This document shows positions 18,488 to 26,756 of a stretch of DNA of 64,000 bases, piece by piece; the first letter of the stretch is position 1; every line of letters starts with the position of its first letter. Origin of the DNA: Microbacterium azadirachtae (GTDB lineage: Bacteria > Actinomycetota > Actinomycetes > Actinomycetales > Microbacteriaceae); contig NZ_JYIX01000035.1 in the NCBI RefSeq assembly GCF_000956505.1, positions 1-64,000 on the forward strand. Direction: 5' to 3'. A program made the translations under genes and the position numbers. The notes beneath the pieces are model-generated. The model made no database searches and had not been told where the DNA came from. It saw only the letters and a list, made by a program, of their open reading frames with translations.

Positions 18488-19132
18488 GTGGATGACGACG
18501 AGGTGGCGGCCGCGTACGACGCGCGCGCGGCGGAGTACATCGCGCTGATCGGGAGCATCGACCAGATGGAGCGCGACGACGTCGCCCGCATCGGCCGGTG
18601 GCGGGACGAGACGCCCGGAGTGCTCCTCGACGCCGGGTGCGGCCCCGGGCTGTGGACCGCGTTCCTGGCGAACCCGGATCCCGCCCCGGATCCCCGCTCG
18701 CCCCGTCGCGAGGTCGTCGGCGTGGACGTCTCGGCCGCGTTCCTCGCCGCCGCCCGCGCGCGGCATCCCGCTCTGCGGTTCGAGTCCGCGTCGATGCGCG
18801 AGCTGCCGTTCCCCGACGGATCCTTCGGGGGAGTGCTCGCCTGGTATTCGCTCATCCACGTGCCGCCGGTCGAGATGGCGGAGGTCGTCGCCGAGCTCGC
18901 GCGGGTGCTCGCGGTCGGCGGCCGGATCCGGGTCGGGTTCTTCGACGGCGAGCCGCGGGAGCGGTTCGCACATGCCGTCGCTCCGGCGTACTACTGGTCG
19001 GCCGAGGCCCTGACCCCGCTGCTCGAGAGCGCGGGGCTGCGTGTGATCCGCTCAGAGCGCCGCGAGCGCGAACCCGGCGCCGCGGGCAGCGTCCGCCCGC
19101 ACGGCGCACTCGAGGCAGAGCGCATCCGTTGA
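18488..19132 (+). CDS. Class I SAM-dependent methyltransferase
   Basis: 214-residue methyltransferase with motif I VLLDAGCGPGLW (about residues 43-54), GVDVSAAFLAAARARHP, and GVLAWYSLIHVPPVEM as motif IV; small-molecule type (Methyltransf_11/25). GTG start at 18488 with CAGGAT seven bases upstream, a possible leaderless start. It lies between the divergent sigma gene and the convergent DUF1048 operon. The substrate is unknown. Confidence 0.88.
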   Translation: MDDDEVAAAYDARAAEYIALIGSIDQMERDDVARIGRWRDETPGVLLDAGCGPGLWTAFLANPDPAPDPRSPRREVVGVDVSAAFLAAARARHPALRFESASMRELPFPDGSFGGVLAWYSLIHVPPVEMAEVVAELARVLAVGGRIRVGFFDGEPRERFAHAVAPAYYWSAEALTPLLESAGLRVIRSERREREPGAAGSVRPHGALEAERIR

Positions 19133-19138
19133 GGCCGG

Positions 19139-19444
19139 TCAGCCGTGCCGGCCGTCCTGGTAGCGGTCGGCGTACGTCGGGGTGTCACCGATCAATCCGT
19201 CGCAGAACGCAGCGACATCCGGTCCGATGAGCTCCATCGCGCCCTTGCCGTCCGCGGCGCCGCTCTCGAAGAAGTCGACGAGGTCGCTCAGCAGATCGCC
19301 CTCCACGAGAGAGACCGGTCCCACCTTGAACAAGTACTTCTGGAGCTCGTCGTAGACGATCCGGTAGTCCGCCGGCAATGCGCGGACGCGGGCGGTGTGC
19401 GCGCGCCACTTCCGCTTGCCCTCGATGATGTCCTGAATGCTCAT
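19139..19444 (-). CDS. DUF1048 domain protein
   Basis: 101-residue soluble protein matching DUF1048: MSIQDIIEGKRKWRAHTARVRALPADYRIVYDELQKYLFKVGP, a helical protein common beside PadR regulators. It is last in a padR-DUF1048-DUF1048 operon, one base after its paralogue. The two paralogues align along their length (ALPxDYR, DLL/VLGLLE, ED...AFCDG/AAV). The function of the family is unknown. Confidence 0.85.
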   Translation of the reverse strand: MSIQDIIEGKRKWRAHTARVRALPADYRIVYDELQKYLFKVGPVSLVEGDLLSDLVDFFESGAADGKGAMELIGPDVAAFCDGLIGDTPTYADRYQDGRHG

Positions 19445-19445
19445 G

Positions 19446-19802
19446 TCAGGCCTCCAACCTGTTCAGCCGGCGCGCGACGCTCCGGTTCAGCTGGGCGCGC
19501 CACCGATCGCGGTAGTTCTTGGCGCCCTCTTCTCCGACGACCGCGGCGCAGAAGGCGGGGATGTCGTCGCCCAGCGCCTCTTCGGCGCTCTGCCCATCGG
19601 CCGACGTGGCCTCCAGCAGCCCCAGCACGCCGTCGGCGATCGGGGTGAGGTTGCGCCCGGTGAAGTCGCCGTGCAGGAAGAGGCTCTTCGTGAACTCGTC
19701 CCAGGCTCGCCGGTAGTCGTCGGGCAGCGCCTCCGCGCGGGCGGCGAAGTCCTTCCAGTCCTTGGTCAGGTCGCTGCCGGTCACCTTCTCCCAGAAGTTC
19801 AT
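19446..19802 (-). CDS. DUF1048 domain protein
   Basis: 118-residue DUF1048 protein: MNFWEKVTGSDLTKDWKDFAARAEALPDDYRRAWDEFTKSLF, followed by GVLGLLEATSADGQSAEEALGDDIPAFCAAVVGEEG. Its ATG overlaps the padR stop (19799-19802), so translation is coupled. It looks like a tandem duplicate of the next gene. Probably PadR-controlled; function unknown. Confidence 0.85.
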   Translation of the reverse strand: MNFWEKVTGSDLTKDWKDFAARAEALPDDYRRAWDEFTKSLFLHGDFTGRNLTPIADGVLGLLEATSADGQSAEEALGDDIPAFCAAVVGEEGAKNYRDRWRAQLNRSVARRLNRLEA

Positions 19803-20125
19803 GATCCGCTCTCCTTCAGTCGTTCGATCCGTGTCGAGACGAAACGCCACTTCTCCCAGAACGTCGCGAGCTCCTGACGGCCCGCGTCGTTCAGTGCGTA
19901 GAACTTGCGCGGCGGCCCGAGTTCGGACGGCTTCTTCGTCACATCGACGAGACCGCTCCGCTCCAGCCGCAGCAAGATCGTGTAGACCGTCCCCTCGACG
20001 ACGTCGGTGAACCCGAGATCGTTCAGGCGGCGGGTGATGGCGTACCCGTAGGTCTCCTCGGCCTGGATGACCGTGAGGACGCATCCCTCCAGTGTCCCCT
20101 TCAGCATCTCGGTCAGGCCGTCCAT
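19799..20125 (-). CDS. PadR family transcriptional regulator
   Basis: 108-residue PadR winged-HTH repressor: MLKGTLEGCVLTVIQAEETYGYAITRRLNDLGF..VVEGTVYTILLRLERSGLVDV..PPRKFYALNDAGRQEL, followed by a short C-terminal dimerisation helix. The ATG at 20125 is chosen since the HTH begins at once and GAGGA lies upstream. It leads the DUF1048 operon. Two direct repeats (20158-20193) upstream are plausible binding sites. Confidence 0.92.
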   Translation of the reverse strand: MDGLTEMLKGTLEGCVLTVIQAEETYGYAITRRLNDLGFTDVVEGTVYTILLRLERSGLVDVTKKPSELGPPRKFYALNDAGRQELATFWEKWRFVSTRIERLKESGS

Positions 20126-20157
20126 GGTGATCCTCGCGTTCACGTTCCGTCGATTAC

Positions 20158-20193
20158 TACTACGTGTCACAAAGTACCACTACTTCGTGCCAC
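20158..20193. promoter_or_regulatory. Direct-repeat candidate PadR operator
   Basis: TACTACGTGTCAC (20158-20170) and TACTTCGTGCCAC (20181-20193) match at 11 of 13 positions, spaced 23 bp. They lie in the padR-metG intergenic region, 33-68 bp before padR, where the -10/-35 would be. The padR role is inferred. Confidence 0.5.
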
Positions 20194-20244
20194 TGACTAG
20201 TAGGGTGCATTCGTCATCGTCCGAACCGGGTCCCGCATCCCGCC

Positions 20245-20250
20245 TAGAAT
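20245..20250 (+). promoter_or_regulatory. -10 element for leaderless metG
   Basis: TAGAAT, a near-consensus -10, ends seven bases before the metG ATG with no Shine-Dalgarno between. The transcript would start at or next to the A of the ATG. Confidence 0.6.
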
Positions 20251-20257
20251 CGAACGC

Positions 20258-21835
20258 ATGCCCGCAGGCGAGTCCTTCTACATCACCACGCCGATCTACT
20301 ACCCGTCGGACGTGCCCCACATCGGGCACGGCTACACCAGCGTCGCCGTGGACACCCTCGCGCGCTGGCACCGCCAGTCGGGTGACGACACCTGGATGCT
20401 CACCGGCACCGACGAGCACGGCCAGAAGATGCTGCGCGCGGCGGCCGCGAACGGCGTGACCCCGCAGGAGTGGGTGGACAAGCTCGTCAGCGAGAGCTGG
20501 TTCCCGTTGCTGACGACCCTCGACGTCGCCAACGACGACTTCATCCGCACCACGCAGGAGCGGCACGAGACCAACGTGCAGGTGTTCTTCCAGAAGCTCT
20601 ACGACGCGGGCTACATCTACGCCGGCGAGTATGAGGCGCTGTACTGCGTGGGCTGCGAGGAGTTCAAGCCCGAGTCCGAGATCGTCGACGGCACGGGCCC
20701 CTTCGAGGGACTCAAGGTCTGCGCGATCCACTCCAAGCCGCTCGAACTGCTGCAGGAGAAGAACTACTTCTTCAAGCTCAGCGAGTTCCAGGACCGCCTG
20801 CTCGAGCTGTACAAGACCGAGCCCGACTTCGTGCGCCCGGATTCGGCGCGCAACGAGGTCGTCTCATTCGTCTCGCAGGGTCTCAAGGATCTCTCCATCT
20901 CGCGGTCCACGTTCGACTGGGGCATCCCGCTGCCGTGGGACACCTCGCACGTCATCTACGTGTGGGTCGATGCGCTGCTGAACTACGTCACCGCGGTCGG
21001 GTACGGATCCGACGAGACCGCGTTCGAGCGCCGCTGGCCCGCGTACCACGTCGTGGGCAAGGACATCCTGCGCTTCCACGCCGTCATCTGGCCGGCCATG
21101 CTCATGGCTGCGGGTCTCGAGGTTCCGAAGGGCGTGTTCGCGCACGGTTGGCTGCTCGTCGGCGGCGAGAAGATGTCGAAGTCGAAGCTCACCGGCATCG
21201 CGCCGTCCGAGATCACCGACGTCTTCGGATCCGACGCGTACCGGTTCTACTTCCTCTCCGCGATCGCCTTCGGCCAGGACGGATCCTTCTCCTGGGAGGA
21301 CCTGTCGGCGCGCTACCAGGCCGAACTCGCGAACGGCTTCGGCAACCTCGCCTCGCGCACGATCGCGATGATCGAGCGCTACTTCGACGGCGTCGTGCCG
21401 TCGGCGGGGGAGTACACCGCGCAGGACCTCGCGATCCAGCAGCTCGTCGCGAAGGCCGCGGCCGGTGCCGACTCCGCCGTCGAGCGGTTCCGCATCGACG
21501 AGGCGATCGCCGACGTGTGGACGATCGTCGATGCGCTCAACGGCTACATCACCGAGAACGAGCCGTGGGCGCTGGCCAAGGACGAGGAGCAGCGCGAGCG
21601 CCTCGGCACCGTGCTGTACACCTGTGCCGAGGGTCTGCGCGCGCTCGCCGTGCTGCTGTCGCCCGTGATGCCGCAGTCGACGGCGAAGCTCTGGGGCGCG
21701 CTCGGGGCGGAGGGCGGCCTCGGCGCGCTCACCGCGCAGCCGCTGCGCGACGCCGGGCGCTGGGGTCAGCTGCCTGCGGGCACCGTCGTGCAGGCGCTCG
21801 CACCGCTGTTCCCGCGTATCGAGGCCACGGCCTGA
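20258..21835 (+). CDS. metG: Methionyl-tRNA synthetase
   Basis: 525-residue class I aminoacyl-tRNA synthetase charging tRNA-Met. The HIGH-type motif is in PSDVPHIGHGYTSVAVDT; KMSKSKLTGIAPSEI is the KMSKS loop. A single Cys pair (CVGCEEF) marks the connective peptide. The short form, lacking the C-terminal tRNA-binding extension, is usual in actinobacteria. It starts with a leaderless promoter; tatD follows after 4 bp. Confidence 0.97.
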   Translation: MPAGESFYITTPIYYPSDVPHIGHGYTSVAVDTLARWHRQSGDDTWMLTGTDEHGQKMLRAAAANGVTPQEWVDKLVSESWFPLLTTLDVANDDFIRTTQERHETNVQVFFQKLYDAGYIYAGEYEALYCVGCEEFKPESEIVDGTGPFEGLKVCAIHSKPLELLQEKNYFFKLSEFQDRLLELYKTEPDFVRPDSARNEVVSFVSQGLKDLSISRSTFDWGIPLPWDTSHVIYVWVDALLNYVTAVGYGSDETAFERRWPAYHVVGKDILRFHAVIWPAMLMAAGLEVPKGVFAHGWLLVGGEKMSKSKLTGIAPSEITDVFGSDAYRFYFLSAIAFGQDGSFSWEDLSARYQAELANGFGNLASRTIAMIERYFDGVVPSAGEYTAQDLAIQQLVAKAAAGADSAVERFRIDEAIADVWTIVDALNGYITENEPWALAKDEEQRERLGTVLYTCAEGLRALAVLLSPVMPQSTAKLWGALGAEGGLGALTAQPLRDAGRWGQLPAGTVVQALAPLFPRIEATA

Positions 21836-21839
21836 CCGC

Positions 21840-22724
21840 ATGACCGAGACGCCGGACACCTACGTGCGCGAGCGTGCCACGGAGGGGCGCAAGGACCTGC
21901 GCTACCCCGCGGCGCCCGAGCCGCTCGCGGTGCCGGTGTACGACAACCACTGCCATCTCGAGATCTCCGATGGCGACGTGGGGCTGTCGCTCGAGGAGCA
22001 GCTGGACAGGGCGCAGGCCGTCGGCATCGCCGGCGTCGTGCAGGCCTCCGGCGACGTCGAGTCGTCGCGCTGGGCCGTCGACGCGGCCGAGTCGGATCCG
22101 CGCGTGCTCGCCGCCGTCGCGATCCATCCGAACGATGCCCCGACGTACGCCGAGGCGGGACGCCTGGATGAGGCGATCGCGGTGATCGACGAGCTCGCCG
22201 CACGCCCGCGCACCAGGGCGATCGGCGAGACCGGGCTGGACTACTTCCGCACGGAGGAGCCAGGACGCGCCGCCCAGCACGCGTCTTTCGAGGCGCACAT
22301 CGCGCTCGCGAAGAAGCACGGCATCGCGATGCAGATCCATGACCGGGACGCCCACGACGACGTGCTGGAGACGCTGCGCCGCGTCGGCGCCCCCGACCGC
22401 ACGGTGTTCCACTGCTTCTCGGGCGACGAGCCGATGGCTCGGATCTGCGCCGACGCGGGGTACTACCTCTCGTTCGCGGGCAACGTGACGTTCAAGAACG
22501 CCCAGAACCTGCGCGACGCGCTCGCGGTGACGCCGCGGGAGCGGATCCTCATCGAGACGGATGCTCCGTTCCTGACGCCGGTGCCGCTGCGCGGGCGTCC
22601 GAACGCGCCCTATCTGATCCCGATCACGTTGCGATTCATGGCCGCCGAGCTCGGCCTCGACGTCGACGAGCTCAGCGCGCAGATCGCCGCGAACACGCTC
22701 GAGGTCTACGGCTCGTTCGCCTGA
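21840..22724 (+). CDS. tatD: TatD family metal-dependent hydrolase/DNase
   Basis: 294-residue TatD-type TIM-barrel hydrolase. Metal ligands are in YDNHCHLEI (HxH), GETGLDYF (Glu), MQIHDRDAHDD (His), VFHCFSGDE (His) and LIETDAPFLTP (Asp). The family has 3'-5' exonuclease and D-aminoacyl-tRNA-editing-like activities. It is 4 bp after metG, the conserved metG-tatD order. Its last 19 bp overlap the 3' end of the convergent MFS gene. Confidence 0.93.
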   Translation: MTETPDTYVRERATEGRKDLRYPAAPEPLAVPVYDNHCHLEISDGDVGLSLEEQLDRAQAVGIAGVVQASGDVESSRWAVDAAESDPRVLAAVAIHPNDAPTYAEAGRLDEAIAVIDELAARPRTRAIGETGLDYFRTEEPGRAAQHASFEAHIALAKKHGIAMQIHDRDAHDDVLETLRRVGAPDRTVFHCFSGDEPMARICADAGYYLSFAGNVTFKNAQNLRDALAVTPRERILIETDAPFLTPVPLRGRPNAPYLIPITLRFMAAELGLDVDELSAQIAANTLEVYGSFA

Positions 22725-24019
22725 ACCTCGTCGAGCACGGGACGCGCGGAGACGATCTGCGAGATCGGGCGCCAGACGAACAGCAGCGTGAGCGCTGCAC
22801 CCGCGAAGGCGAACCACCACGGGGCGGTGAGGCCCCAGGCCTGCGCGATCACGCCGCCCAGCGCCTGCCCGATGACCATGCCGCCGAACACGCCGACGGA
22901 GTTCACCGACGACACGCGGCCCTGCAGCTCGTGCGGCACGAGCCGCTGCCGCACGGTCGTCGAGATCGTTCCCCAGATGAACGCGTAGAACCCGAACACG
23001 AACATGATCAGCAGCGCCAGCCAGCCCTGCGTGGTCAGCGCGAACGCGAGGTGCATGACCACCTCGAGCGAGAGGCAGACGCGCATCATGGCGGCGAACG
23101 ACACATGACGCTCCAGCCAGCCGAAGCTCATCGTTGCGAGCAGCCCGCCCGCGGCCGATGCCGTCGTGAGCATCCCGTAGCCGACCGCTCCCATGTGCAG
23201 GTGCTCCGTCGCATAGAGCACGAGCACGCCCCACGGCGCCGCCCAGGTCACGTTGAACAACAGGATGATGAGCACGAGCATCCGCACGGGTGGATTGCGC
23301 CACAGCCAGCGCAGGCCCTCCGCGATATCTGTGTGCACCTTCGCCCCGCCAGGGGAGGATCCGGTCGCGTCGCCCACCGAGCCGGCCATGGCGGTCCCTG
23401 AGCCGGTCGAAGGGCGCGGCGGCACCGGCGTGCGGGCGATGCGCGAGATGAGCACGACCGCGAGGCTCACGCACACGGCCTCCAGCAGGAACGGCCACGC
23501 GTGGCCCGCGGCGAACAGGAACGCGCCGAGCGGGGGTCCCGCGAACTGGTTCGCGACGAGGAACCCGGCCTGCAGGCGCGCGTTGCCGAGGCCGAGGTCC
23601 GCCGGCTTCAGGAGCATGGGCAGCAGCGTGGATCCGGCGGTGTCGACGAACACCTCCGCGGTGCCGTAGAGGAACGCCGAGGCCAGCACGATCCAGATGT
23701 CCGCCACGCCGGTGACCAAGAAGGCGCACAGCGCGAGCAGCACGACCGCACGCGCCGCGTTCGCGACCATGACGAGCCGGCGGCGGTCGAAACGGTCGGC
23801 GATCGCGCCCGCGTGCAGGCCGAACACCAGCCAGGGCAGGAACTGCAGGATCGCGCCGGACGCGACGAGGATCGGCGACGAGGTCATCGACGCGATCAGC
23901 AGGGGAGCGGCGGCCAGGGCGACGCCGTCGCCGACGTTGCTCGTCCAGCTGGAGGCGAGCAGCCAGCGGAAGTCTCTGCCCATGCGCCGAGGCGCGACGA
24001 GTTCACCGATCCAGGGCAT
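22706..24019 (-). CDS. MFS transporter (MefA/TetV-like)
   Basis: 437-residue 12-helix major facilitator of the drug/macrolide efflux type. [37 protein letters not shown] opens helix 1, and [19 protein letters not shown] is motif A. The central loop contains an expanded [25 protein letters not shown] encoded by the repeat element also seen in hrpA. The ATG at 24019 has TAGTCT six bases upstream (leaderless). It interrupts the usual metG-tatD-rsmA run on the opposite strand. The substrate is unknown. Confidence 0.9.
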   Translation of the reverse strand: MPWIGELVAPRRMGRDFRWLLASSWTSNVGDGVALAAAPLLIASMTSSPILVASGAILQFLPWLVFGLHAGAIADRFDRRRLVMVANAARAVVLLALCAFLVTGVADIWIVLASAFLYGTAEVFVDTAGSTLLPMLLKPADLGLGNARLQAGFLVANQFAGPPLGAFLFAAGHAWPFLLEAVCVSLAVVLISRIARTPVPPRPSTGSGTAMAGSVGDATGSSPGGAKVHTDIAEGLRWLWRNPPVRMLVLIILLFNVTWAAPWGVLVLYATEHLHMGAVGYGMLTTASAAGGLLATMSFGWLERHVSFAAMMRVCLSLEVVMHLAFALTTQGWLALLIMFVFGFYAFIWGTISTTVRQRLVPHELQGRVSSVNSVGVFGGMVIGQALGGVIAQAWGLTAPWWFAFAGAALTLLFVWRPISQIVSARPVLDEVQANEP

Positions 24020-24055
24020 CCGAGAAGACTATCGACCGTAGGGGACAATGGTCAG
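24020..24055. promoter_or_regulatory. 36-bp divergent promoter region (MFS / rsmA)
   Basis: Both genes appear leaderless: TAGTCT (minus, 24031-24026) is six bases from the MFS ATG, and GACAAT (plus, 24044-24049) is six bases from the rsmA ATG. Each -35 region would overlap the other promoter, so transcription in the two directions should interfere. Confidence 0.5.
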
Positions 24056-24904
24056 ATGACCGTCTCCCTGCTCGGCGCCGCCGACATCCGCCGGCTCGCC
24101 GCCGAACTCGACGTGACGCCCACCAAGAAGCTCGGCCAGAACTTCGTCGTCGACGCGAACACGGTGCGCAAGATCGTCCAGGCCGCCGACGTGCGGCCCT
24201 CCGAGCGGGTGGTGGAGATCGGGCCGGGTCTCGGATCCCTCACCCTGGCGATCCTCGAGACGGGCGCGAGTGTCACGGCCGTCGAGATCGACCACCGCCT
24301 CGCCGCACGCCTGCCGCAGACCGCGCTCGACCGCGGTGTGCCCGAGGGGGCGCTGACGGTGGTCGATGCCGACGCGATGCGCGTGACCACACTGCCGGGG
24401 GAGCCGACGGTGCTCGTCGCCAACCTGCCGTACAACGTGTCCGTGCCGGTGCTGCTGCACTTCCTCGAGACGTTCCCCTACCTCGAGCGGGGCGTCGTGA
24501 TGGTGCAGGCGGAGGTCGCAGAGCGCCTCGCGGCGAAGCCCGGCTCGAAGATCTACGGCACGCCCAGCGTCAAGGCCGCCTGGTACGGGCCGTGGAAGCT
24601 CAGCGGCACGGTGTCGCGCCAGGTGTTCTGGCCGGTGCCGAACGTCGACAGCCTGCTCGTCGGGTTCCACCGGGATCCGCAGCCGCGCGGATCCGAGGAG
24701 GAGCGCCGGCGCACTTTCGCGATCGTCGACGCCGCGTTCAATCAGCGGCGCAAGATGCTGCGCCAGGCGCTGTCCGGGATCTTCGGCAGTTCCGCCGAGG
24801 CGTCGGCCGTGCTGGAGTCCGCGGGGGTCGCGCCGACCGCGCGCGGCGAGGATCTCACGGTCGACGACTACCACCGCATCGCGCTGGTGGCCCCGGTCGC
24901 CTGA
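24056..24904 (+). CDS. rsmA: 16S rRNA (adenine1518/1519-N6)-dimethyltransferase
   Basis: 282-residue KsgA/RsmA, dimethylating A1518 and A1519 of 16S rRNA in late 30S assembly. Markers: [17 protein letters not shown], motif [23 protein letters not shown], the catalytic NLPYNVSVP, and the C-terminal segment [17 protein letters not shown]. The ATG at 24056 follows GACAAT with six bases between. Usually followed closely by ispE in actinobacteria; here 2.9 kb of small ORFs and a reductase intervene. Confidence 0.96.
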   Translation: MTVSLLGAADIRRLAAELDVTPTKKLGQNFVVDANTVRKIVQAADVRPSERVVEIGPGLGSLTLAILETGASVTAVEIDHRLAARLPQTALDRGVPEGALTVVDADAMRVTTLPGEPTVLVANLPYNVSVPVLLHFLETFPYLERGVVMVQAEVAERLAAKPGSKIYGTPSVKAAWYGPWKLSGTVSRQVFWPVPNVDSLLVGFHRDPQPRGSEEERRRTFAIVDAAFNQRRKMLRQALSGIFGSSAEASAVLESAGVAPTARGEDLTVDDYHRIALVAPVA

Positions 24905-24937
24905 CCGCCGTGGACTCTGACAGGTAGAGTGCCGATC

Positions 24938-25255
24938 GTGATGCTGATCGCGGTGCTCGACGAGGCGGTGGTCCGGATGGACGTGTCGCTGGCGCTGTCG
25001 CTGACCGCGATGCCGGCTGCGTGGTTGTTCGCCCTCGGGCTGGTGGTCATCGGCATCGTGCTCGCGGGAACGAGCGGTCGGATCAGGATCCAGGCGATCC
25101 TGGCCGCGATGCTCGGCGGTAGCACTCCGACGGTCGTGCGCCCCGATGCGGGTGCGCGATCCGAGAGGCCGGCCAGAGCGGAGTTCAGACCGGCAGGCGC
25201 GCGAGGCGCGCGGTCACCGGGGAGAAGCTCGCTGCGCTCCCCGCTGCACGGCTGA
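24938..25255 (+). CDS. Small hypothetical membrane protein, possibly decayed
   Basis: 105-residue ORF: an N-terminal segment (MLIAVLDEAVVRMDVSLALSLTAMPAAWLFALGLVVIGIVLAG) with one strong membrane helix, then an arginine-rich tail. TAGAGT lies seven bases before the GTG at 24938, fitting the local leaderless pattern. Third-position GC is high only through about 25110; later codons look non-native, and coding-like composition moves to another frame. It may be a small gene with a decayed or frameshifted 3' part. I recognise no family. Confidence 0.4.
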   Translation: MMLIAVLDEAVVRMDVSLALSLTAMPAAWLFALGLVVIGIVLAGTSGRIRIQAILAAMLGGSTPTVVRPDAGARSERPARAEFRPAGARGARSPGRSSLRSPLHG

Positions 25256-25370
25256 GCGGTCCGCCGGACCTCAGGGGCGTCATCGACGTCTCCGATCGAC
25301 AGGTCATCGACCGCGGCCGGATGCACGGGTGCGGGCGCATATCCGCCTGCCCGTCGACCCGGAGTCCGTC

Positions 25371-25706
25371 ATGCCCGTCCTGCCCCCGCCTGGTGTCCGC
25401 CCGCGCCTGCTTCGGCTGATCCGTTACCGCTGTCTGCGGCTCCGGCACCGGTGCGCGGAGGCGGCGCTCCGCCATGCCGTCCGGATGGAGGTGTGGATCT
25501 ATCTCGCGGCGGGCGCGCTGCTCGGATTCGAGGGTCTGGAGGCGCTGCTCGGCGCGATGCTCATCGCACCGGAGCTGGTTCCGCTCGTCCTGCTGGCTCT
25601 CGCCGTCGTCTGGACCGCGAAGAGGCGCGGTCGCTGGATCCTGCGGCGGATCGCGCTCGCACGACGCAGGCGCAGAATCCGAGGCGCGGGCCGCTCCGGC
25701 GCCTGA
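25371..25706 (+). CDS. Small hypothetical membrane protein
   Basis: 111-residue ORF: a basic N-terminus (PGVRPRLLRLIRYRCLRLRHRCAEAALRHAVRM), two hydrophobic segments (EVWIYLAAGALLGFEGLEALLGAML and LVPLVLLALAVVWTA), then a very basic tail (KRRGRWILRRIALARRRRRIRGAGR). Third-position GC is coding-like. The frame is open further upstream, so the start is uncertain. It could be the 3' part of a gene broken by frameshift with the preceding ORF. A long hairpin follows its stop. No family recognised. Confidence 0.4.
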   Translation: MPVLPPPGVRPRLLRLIRYRCLRLRHRCAEAALRHAVRMEVWIYLAAGALLGFEGLEALLGAMLIAPELVPLVLLALAVVWTAKRRGRWILRRIALARRRRRIRGAGRSGA

Positions 25707-25724
25707 TCGGCAGGGTCTCCCGGG

Positions 25725-25775
25725 CGAAGTTGTGCCCTCTCGGGATCGGGTTCCCAAGAGGGCACATTCACTTCG
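25725..25775 (+). terminator. Long imperfect hairpin after small membrane ORF
   Basis: Perfect 10-bp arms TGTGCCCTCT (25731-25740) and AGAGGGCACA (25757-25766) enclose a further GGGA/TCCC pair, and outer arms CGAAGT/ACTTCG (25725-25730/25770-25775) extend the stem with a 3-nt bulge. No U-tract follows. It may end transcription of the upstream ORF or be a repeat element. Confidence 0.5.
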
Positions 25776-25835
25776 ACTGGAGGTACCTTCACGTCGACCG
25801 AGTCCCCAGTCCCGGTCGACTTCCTCAGCTGAGGA

Positions 25836-26519
25836 TTAGACAGTAACACCGGATCGCCTTGTCCCCCAAATGGGGGACAAAAACAAATGCTGAGAGTTTG
25901 CCGTGAATGGGGTCGCCGGGCCGGTCGGGAAGTGCTTCGCGCGCATCTCGAGGGCGTGCAGCCAGGTGATGACCGACCCGAACGCGAGCCCCTCGAACAC
26001 GGTGAGGGTGAGCACGCCGGCGATCAGTCCGGCCATGCCGAGGGCCAGGATGACGACCGCGCCCATCGCGATGCGATCCAGGTTCCGGGACAGGCCGCGC
26101 AGGTATCGGCGGTGCAGGAGCAGCAGTCCCGCCGACGACGCGAGAGCCCCGTTGGCGACGCGCTCGTGCGCGAAGACGTTGAACGAGAGCGGCAGCATCC
26201 CGATCAGGATGAGGCTGAGTCCCAGGGTCGCGATGAGCAGCGGCACGAGCACGGATGCCGCGCCCGTATCCCGGAATCCCGCGGCAGAAGCGCCGCGGAG
26301 GCCGCGCATCACCGGCACGGCGGACAGGCCGATCACGGTGCCGGCCAGGACCATACCGCCGTTGAAGAACATGCTCGACGCATCGTCCGTCGCCCCCAGC
26401 CGGCTGAAGCAGGACAGCCACCAGAGCGGGTCGGAGGTCGTCAAAGCGGCGGCGGGGATGCTCGCGCAGAGCACGCCTGCCGCCGTGAGGACGAACGGTA
26501 CGCGTCGGTGCCAGCGCAT
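25836..26519 (-). CDS. DUF998-like multispanning membrane protein
   Basis: 227-residue membrane protein with about six hydrophobic helices: residues 8-26 (VLTAAGVLCASIPAAAL), then WWLSCFSRLGATDDASSMFFNGGMVLAGTVIGL, VLVPLLIATLGLSLILIGMLP and others. The SRLG..FFNGG pattern and FNVFAHERVANGA loop resemble DUF998 proteins. Function unknown. Its last 15 or so codons run through a 22-bp palindrome (25859-25880), so the native C-terminus may have been altered there. Confidence 0.65.
   Translation of the reverse strand: MRWHRRVPFVLTAAGVLCASIPAAALTTSDPLWWLSCFSRLGATDDASSMFFNGGMVLAGTVIGLSAVPVMRGLRGASAAGFRDTGAASVLVPLLIATLGLSLILIGMLPLSFNVFAHERVANGALASSAGLLLLHRRYLRGLSRNLDRIAMGAVVILALGMAGLIAGVLTLTVFEGLAFGSVITWLHALEMRAKHFPTGPATPFTANSQHLFLSPIWGTRRSGVTV
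25859..25880. repeat. 22-bp palindrome inside the DUF998-like gene end
   Basis: TTGTCCCCCA and TGGGGGACAA form perfect 10-bp arms around AA. The run of A's follows on the plus strand, so there is no U-tract in either transcript direction and a normal terminator is unlikely. It lies within the last codons of the minus-strand gene. Confidence 0.7.
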
Positions 26520-26744
26520 GACGATCCTGTCGCCGCACGCTCGGGCGAATGCTTTGGCCGGGTATGGATCCGCACTCGGGCGAGCGTGATCGGACGCGGA
26601 TCGGGCTCGGTCCGCGGTTGGCGGATCATCTTAGCGAGCCGGGGATCCGACGGCGACCGGTACGGGGTCCGGTCCGGCGTCGGATCCGGCGGCCGTCTCG
26701 GGCGGCCCGTGCATCGCGCATGCGCCGAACAGGGCGGGCGACGC

Positions 26745-26750
26745 TAACCT
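26745..26750 (+). promoter_or_regulatory. -10 element for leaderless aldo/keto reductase-ispE
   Basis: TAACCT, six bases, then GTG 26757. It supports the GTG start and gives ispE a promoter through the operon. Confidence 0.45.
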
Positions 26751-26756
26751 GGGACG

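Noticed and set aside
25859..25880. Rho-independent terminator
   Set aside because: The stem is strong, but no T-run follows it on either strand.
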